DNA of 64,000 bases from Paracoccus sanguinis (GTDB lineage: Bacteria; Pseudomonadota; Alphaproteobacteria; Rhodobacterales; Rhodobacteraceae): NCBI RefSeq assembly GCF_900106665.1, contig NZ_FNNA01000003.1, positions 62,001-126,000 on the forward strand, written 5' to 3'. Positions 60,030 through 64,000 of this stretch are shown one piece after another (within the stretch, counting starts at the first letter, position 1; every line of letters begins with the position of its first letter). Position numbers and translations under genes: made by a program. The notes under the pieces were generated by a model. The model had not been told where the DNA came from, ran no database searches, and saw nothing but the letters and a program-made list of their open reading frames with translations.

Positions 60030-60890
60030 ATGACCCGGATCATCGACAGCCTGGCCGAGATCGCGGACGGCTATGACGTGCTCGTCTGCGACCTCTGGGG
60101 CTGCGTGCACAACGGCAAGGTGGCCTATCCGGCCGCCATCGCCGCGCTGCAGGCGTTCCGGCAGGGCGGCGGCAAGGTCGCGCTGATGACCAACGCGCCC
60201 CGCCCGCGCCGCTTCGTGGCCGAGCAGATCGACCGCCTCGGCGTGCCGCAGGACGCCTGGGACGACATCGTGACCTCGGGCGATGCGGCGCAGGACGCGA
60301 TGTTCGCGGGCCGGGTCGGGCAGAACGTCTGGCACGTCGGGCCCGAGCGCGACCTCGGGTTCTTCACCGAGACGACCGACCCGCGCGCCCCCGGCATCCG
60401 CCGCGTGCCGCTCGAGGATGCCGAGGGGATCGTCGTCACCGGCCCCTACGACGACATGACCGAGACGCCCGAGGACTACCGCGCCCGGCTGGAGACTGCG
60501 CAGGCCCGCGGGCTGCCGCTTCTCTGCGCCAACCCCGACATCGTGGTGGATTACGGCGAACAGCGGCTCTACTGCGCGGGCGCGCTGGCCGGGCTCTACG
60601 AGGAAATGGGGGGCGAGGCGCTTTATTTCGGCAAGCCGCACGCGCCGATCTATGACCTCGCCCGGCGCCGGCTGGGCGTCAGCGGCGGGCGCGAGCTTGC
60701 CATCGGGGACGGGATCGGCACCGATGTTGCAGGAGCCGTCGCGCAGGGGATCGATTCGATCTTCGTCACCGGCGGGCTGGCGGCCGAGCACATGGGGGGC
60801 GACGTGGAACGACCCGAGGACAGCCTGCTGCGCGCCTGGCTCAAGGCCGAGGGCATCGCCCCGACCTACGCCATCGGGCGGCTGCGGTGA
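60030..60890 (+). CDS. HAD-superfamily hydrolase, TIGR01459 type
   Basis: The 286-residue protein is a class IIA HAD phosphatase related to NagD-like sugar phosphatases. It has the nucleophile motif LVCDLWGCVHNG, the motif II region VALMTNAPRPRRFVAEQ, the lysine in YFGKPHAPIYDLA, and the acidic motif LAIGDGIGTDVAGAVAQG. Substrate is unknown. The ATG with AAAGGGG upstream is preferred over a GTG two codons earlier. The following VOC gene overlaps by four bases (GTGA). Confidence 0.9.
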   Translation: MTRIIDSLAEIADGYDVLVCDLWGCVHNGKVAYPAAIAALQAFRQGGGKVALMTNAPRPRRFVAEQIDRLGVPQDAWDDIVTSGDAAQDAMFAGRVGQNVWHVGPERDLGFFTETTDPRAPGIRRVPLEDAEGIVVTGPYDDMTETPEDYRARLETAQARGLPLLCANPDIVVDYGEQRLYCAGALAGLYEEMGGEALYFGKPHAPIYDLARRRLGVSGGRELAIGDGIGTDVAGAVAQGIDSIFVTGGLAAEHMGGDVERPEDSLLRAWLKAEGIAPTYAIGRLR

Positions 60891-61420
60891 GCGCCCGCCC
60901 GATCGCCTCGCCGCCCGATCCCGCGCCCGCCGCGACGCGGGTGGGGCACGTCCACCTCAAGGTGGCCGACCTCGACCGGGCCATCGCCTTCTATTCGGGC
61001 GTGCTGGGGTTCGAGGTGATGCAGCATTATGGCACCCGCGCGGCCTTTCTCGGCGCCGGCGGCTATCACCACCACATCGGCCTGAACACGTGGGAATCCG
61101 CCGGGGCCACGCCCCCGCCGCCGGGTCACACCGGGCTCTATCACAGCGCCTTCCTGTATCCCGACCGCGCTTCGCTTGGGCGGGTGCTGGCGCGGGTGCT
61201 GGCCGCGGGCATCCCGCTCGACGGCGCGGCCGACCATGGGGTGAGCGAGGCGCTCTATCTGCGCGACCCGGACGGCAACGGGGTCGAGCTCTACCGCGAC
61301 CGCCCGCCCGCGGAATGGCCGCTGGACGCCGAGGGCCGGGTGCAGATGGGCAACGCGCCTCTCGACCTCGCCGCGCTGCTGGCCGAGGGCGGCGCGCCGC
61401 CCGACGCCGACGCCCCGTGA
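60887..61420 (+). CDS. VOC-family protein (glyoxalase/dioxygenase fold)
   Basis: The 177-residue protein has paired beta-alpha-beta-beta-beta units: VGHVHLKVADLDRAIAFYSGVLGFEV with the first metal histidine, GGYHHHIGLNTW, GLYHSAFLYP, and YLRDPDGNGVELYRDRPPAEW with the C-terminal glutamate. This suits catechol 2,3-dioxygenase-like or glyoxalase enzymes, but the true reaction cannot be inferred. It starts with GTG, coupled to the HAD gene. Confidence 0.88.
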   Translation: MSARPIASPPDPAPAATRVGHVHLKVADLDRAIAFYSGVLGFEVMQHYGTRAAFLGAGGYHHHIGLNTWESAGATPPPPGHTGLYHSAFLYPDRASLGRVLARVLAAGIPLDGAADHGVSEALYLRDPDGNGVELYRDRPPAEWPLDAEGRVQMGNAPLDLAALLAEGGAPPDADAP

Positions 61421-61559
61421 CCTGACGTCGCAACATTATTATCCCCTGCGCCGCGACCACGGTATATTCTTGCCCGATGGTCATCGACCTGTTACGCCGC
61501 AATGCAGCGAACGGGCCTTTTGACGGGCCAGTGAACGGGCCAGCGAACCGGGGATACCC

Positions 61560-62021
61560 ATGATGCTCGACAATCCGCCGCGGGATAACCAGTTTCGGGG
61601 CACCATCGTCATCGAGGACCTCGAGGTCGGCATGATCCGCACCCTGCAGAAGCAGGTGACGGACGCCGACATCGAGATGTTCGCCACCATCTCGACCGAC
61701 CGCAACCCGGTGCACCTGGACGAGGAGTACGCCCGCGACACCATCTTCGAGGGGCGGATCGCGCACGGAATGCTGACGGCGGGCCTCATCTCGGCGGTGA
61801 TCGGCGAGCAGTTGCCCGGCCACGGCACGGTCTATCTGGGCCAGACGCTCAAGTTCATGGCCCCCGTGCGCCCCGGCGATGTGGTCCGCGCCGAGGTTCA
61901 GGTGGATGCCATCGACCACGCCCGCCGGCGGGTCACCCTTGCCACCCGCTGCCTCGTCGGCGATACCGTCGTGCTGAAAGGCGAGGCGGTGGTTCTGGCG
62001 CCGTCCCGCAAGTTCGACTGA
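61560..62021 (+). CDS. MaoC-like (R)-specific enoyl-CoA hydratase
   Basis: The 153-residue hot-dog-fold protein has the hydratase-2 catalytic motif: D and H in STDRNPVHLDEEYARDTIFEGRIAHGM, with Asp and His as the catalytic pair. This suits PhaJ-type hydratases that hydrate trans-2-enoyl-CoA toward polyhydroxyalkanoate precursors or beta-oxidation. No other PHA genes are near. Two ATGs in a row allow a start one codon later. It lies 139 bases after the VOC gene and 38 bases before ribF. Confidence 0.9.
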   Translation: MMLDNPPRDNQFRGTIVIEDLEVGMIRTLQKQVTDADIEMFATISTDRNPVHLDEEYARDTIFEGRIAHGMLTAGLISAVIGEQLPGHGTVYLGQTLKFMAPVRPGDVVRAEVQVDAIDHARRRVTLATRCLVGDTVVLKGEAVVLAPSRKFD

Positions 62022-62059
62022 GGGCCGCGTTCCGGCCCGCTCTCCCGCGCGTGAGGCCG

Positions 62060-63016
62060 ATGCAGAACCCCCCCATGCATATCCACCGCGACTGGCGCGG
62101 CCTGCCGGCGTCGGCGCGCGGCGCCAGCGTGGCGATGGGCAATTTCGACGGCGTCCACCTGGGCCACCGCGCGGTCATCGACGCGGCCCGCGCCGCCCGT
62201 CCCGAGGCGCCGCTGGGGGCGGTCACGTTCGAGCCGCATCCGCGTGAGTATTTCGCCCGCGCCGCCGGGCGCAGCGAGCCGCCGTTCCGGCTGATGAACC
62301 CCGAGGCGCGGGCCAACCGGCTGGCCCGGCACGGGGTGGCGCAACTCTACGAACTGCCCTTCGGCCCGACGCTCGCGGGGCTCACCCCCGAAGAGTTCGC
62401 GCGCGAGGTGCTGGCCGAGGGGCTGGGCGTCGTCCACGTCGCCGTCGGCGCCGATTTCCGCTTCGGCCGCGGCCGGGCGGGGGACAGCGCCGCGCTGGCC
62501 GAACTGGGGCAGGCGATGGGCTTCGGGGTCACCATCGTGCCGCTCGTCGGTGGCGACGAGCCCGCCAGCTCGACCGCGATCCGCGCCGCGCTCTCCGAAG
62601 GGCGGCCGCGCGATGCCGAGGCGATGCTCGGCCACTGGCATCGGATCGAGGGCGAGGTGCTGCACGGCGCGCAGCGCGGCCGCGAGCTGGGCTATCCGAC
62701 CGCCAACATGGCGCTGGACGGGCTGCACCTGCCGAAGCTTGGCGTCTATGCGGTTCTGGTCGAGGTGCTGACCGGCCCGCACCGCGGCCATTACCGCGGC
62801 GTCGCCAGCCTCGGCGTGCGGCCGATGTTCGGCGAGAACACCCCGAACCTCGAGACCTATCTTTTCGATTTCTCCGGCGATCTCTACGGCGCGCATCTGT
62901 CGGTGGCGCTGGTCGACTACCTTCGCCCCGAGGCGAAGTTCGACAGCCTCAAGGCGCTGGTGGCGCAGATGGACGACGACGCCGCCCGCGCCCGCGCCAT
63001 CCTGGCGGCCGGCTGA
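62060..63016 (+). CDS. ribF: bifunctional riboflavin kinase/FAD synthetase
   Basis: Converts riboflavin to FMN and then FAD. The 318-residue protein has the nucleotidyltransferase motif [27 protein letters not shown], and the ISSTxIR-equivalent in SSTAIRAAL. The C-terminal flavokinase has [13 protein letters not shown] and ends with [15 protein letters not shown] ... [15 protein letters not shown]. Length is normal. The ATG at 62060 has GAGG five bases before it. Its TGA shares a base with the next ATG (TGATG). Confidence 0.96.
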   Translation: MQNPPMHIHRDWRGLPASARGASVAMGNFDGVHLGHRAVIDAARAARPEAPLGAVTFEPHPREYFARAAGRSEPPFRLMNPEARANRLARHGVAQLYELPFGPTLAGLTPEEFAREVLAEGLGVVHVAVGADFRFGRGRAGDSAALAELGQAMGFGVTIVPLVGGDEPASSTAIRAALSEGRPRDAEAMLGHWHRIEGEVLHGAQRGRELGYPTANMALDGLHLPKLGVYAVLVEVLTGPHRGHYRGVASLGVRPMFGENTPNLETYLFDFSGDLYGAHLSVALVDYLRPEAKFDSLKALVAQMDDDAARARAILAAG

Positions 63017-63456
63017 TGCGTCCGCGCTTCTGGGAACTGCCGCTGGCCGAGCTCAGCGCCGCCGAGTGGGAGGCGCTCTGCGACGGCTGCGGCAAGTGCT
63101 GCCTGAACAAGATCGAATACGAGGACGACGGCAGCGTGGATTTCACCCGCGTCGCCTGCCGCCTGCTCGACGGGCAGAGCTGCCGCTGCTCGTCCTATCC
63201 CAACCGCCACGACTTCGTGCCCGACTGCGTGGTGCTGACTCCCCAGAAGCTGCGCGACATCGCCTGGTGGCTGCCCGCGACCTGCGCCTATCGGCTGCGC
63301 GCCGAGGGCAAGCCGCTCTACGACTGGCACCACCTGATCTCGGGCGACCCCGAGGCGATCCACCGCGCCGGCGCCTCGGTCCGCGGCTGGACGGTCAGCG
63401 AGCTGTCGGTCACCGAGGACGAGTGGGACCAGTATGTGATCGAGGATCTGTCATGA
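63016..63456 (+). CDS. YcgN-family cysteine-cluster protein
   Basis: The 146-residue protein (UPF0260) has the zinc/iron-type cluster pattern C-x2-C-x3-C-C in [11 protein letters not shown] and further cysteines in [18 protein letters not shown] and DCVVL. The family signatures [28 protein letters not shown] and VRGWTVSEL are present. Function is unknown. It overlaps ribF by one base and the threonine aldolase gene by four (ATGA). Confidence 0.93.
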   Translation: MRPRFWELPLAELSAAEWEALCDGCGKCCLNKIEYEDDGSVDFTRVACRLLDGQSCRCSSYPNRHDFVPDCVVLTPQKLRDIAWWLPATCAYRLRAEGKPLYDWHHLISGDPEAIHRAGASVRGWTVSELSVTEDEWDQYVIEDLS

Positions 63457-64000
63457 ACTTCGGCTCGGACAACGCCTCGGGCGTCCACCCCCGGATCATG
63501 GCCGCGCTGGCGGCGGCGAACGACGGGGCGGCCGCCTCGTATGGCCGCGACGCACTGACCGCGCAGGCGGTCGAGGCGGTGCGCGAGATGCTGGCCGCGC
63601 CCGACGCGGCGGTGTTCCTGCTCGGCACCGGGACCGGGGCGAATGCGCTGGCCTTGGCGCAGCTTTGCCCGCCCTGGGGGCGGATCTTCTGCCACCGCAC
63701 GGCGCATATCGAGACCTCGGAAAGCGGCGCCCCGGCCTGGATGGCGGGCGGCGCGCAGCTGGCGCTGGTCGAGGGCGACGCGGGTCGGATGACCGCCGCG
63801 ACGCTCGCCCAGCGGATCGCGGACTACCCGCAGGTCGATGAGCATGACGGGCGGAACGCGGTCGTCTCGATCACCAACGCGACCGAGTGGGGGACGGTGC
63901 ACGACCCGGCCTCGGTCGCGGCGCTGGCCGGGGTGGCGCGCGACGGCGGCATGGCCGTCCACATCGACGGCGCCCGTTTTGCCAATGCGGTGGCGGCGAC
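63453..64000 (+). CDS. threonine aldolase-like PLP enzyme, 5' part only
   Basis: The first 182 residues of a low-specificity threonine aldolase or related beta-eliminating lyase are visible; the gene runs off the right edge. Landmarks are the start [58 protein letters not shown], and the PLP-aspartate in [14 protein letters not shown]. The PLP-binding lysine lies beyond the window. The enzyme would cleave threonine to glycine and acetaldehyde, or a similar hydroxy amino acid. It is coupled to the YcgN-like gene (ATGA). Confidence 0.92.
   Translation, partial: MNFGSDNASGVHPRIMAALAAANDGAAASYGRDALTAQAVEAVREMLAAPDAAVFLLGTGTGANALALAQLCPPWGRIFCHRTAHIETSESGAPAWMAGGAQLALVEGDAGRMTAATLAQRIADYPQVDEHDGRNAVVSITNATEWGTVHDPASVAALAGVARDGGMAVHIDGARFANAVAA

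Overview
This window is a contiguous piece of a very GC-rich alphaproteobacterial chromosome, most likely Rhodobacterales (Rhodobacteraceae or a close relative). Pointers are a class I lysyl-tRNA synthetase, a short prolyl-tRNA synthetase without an editing insert, a ferredoxin closely resembling Rhodobacter capsulatus FdVI, a CIRCE-controlled groESL operon, and third codon positions that are nearly always G or C. No phage, transposase, CRISPR array, rRNA or tRNA gene was recognised. Most of the window is core or lineage-typical gene content packed in overlapping operons (ATGA, GTGA and TTGA junctions are very common).

Layout. 1-2.2 kb: end of a beta-ketoacyl-ACP synthase, FdVI-type ferredoxin, PurU. 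2.2-6.1 kb (minus): TetR-like regulator, TypA/BipA, and a membrane-protein operon that begins with an unlisted 24-codon gene. 6.1-6.9 kb: gene-free. 6.9-8.3 kb (minus): hydroxypyruvate isomerase-like and DUF1285 proteins. 8.4-15.9 kb (plus): MoxR, DUF58, BatA-like, DUF4159 and amidotransferase-like membrane proteins in one chain; the BatA-like and DUF4159 parts, usually one protein in relatives, are separate here. 16-22.3 kb: PBP4-type peptidase, TerB-like protein, LysRS-I, a large parallel beta-helix protein. 22.3-34.6 kb: HugZ-like protein, then acetate metabolism: Acs, DUF485, ActP, a CBS/nucleotidyltransferase (DUF294), a small membrane protein, a symporter-histidine kinase fusion, a one-domain response regulator, and a membrane sensor-like pseudokinase fused to a DnaQ-type exonuclease.

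34.6-43.2 kb (minus): secreted proline-rich protein, DjlA-like co-chaperone, a surface-glycan group (WecB, sulfotransferase, and a 1178-residue sulfotransferase/coiled-coil/two-glycosyltransferase fusion), and a class III aminotransferase. 43.5-53 kb: MiaB, ProRS, AI-2E-type permease with a charged tail, HdaA-like protein, PPK1 and PPX. 53.1-54.3 kb: an RTX-like acidic protein with unusual composition. 54.5-56.6 kb: groEL-groES with promoter and CIRCE. 56.7-64 kb: TraB/GumN protein, NTF2-like protein, DUF1345 protein, family II pyrophosphatase, HAD phosphatase, VOC protein, MaoC hydratase, RibF, YcgN-like protein and the start of a threonine aldolase.

The most interesting unit is 25.4-34.6 kb. 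A symporter-type acetate permease, a symporter-type sensor kinase, a receiver with no output domain, a predicted nucleotidyltransferase and a sensor-fused 3'-5' exonuclease form one translationally coupled chain beside acs. This suggests that acetate sensing is coupled to a nucleotide-transfer or nucleic-acid-processing step that the sequence alone cannot define. Start codons, domain limits and functions are inferred by eye; no database search was run.
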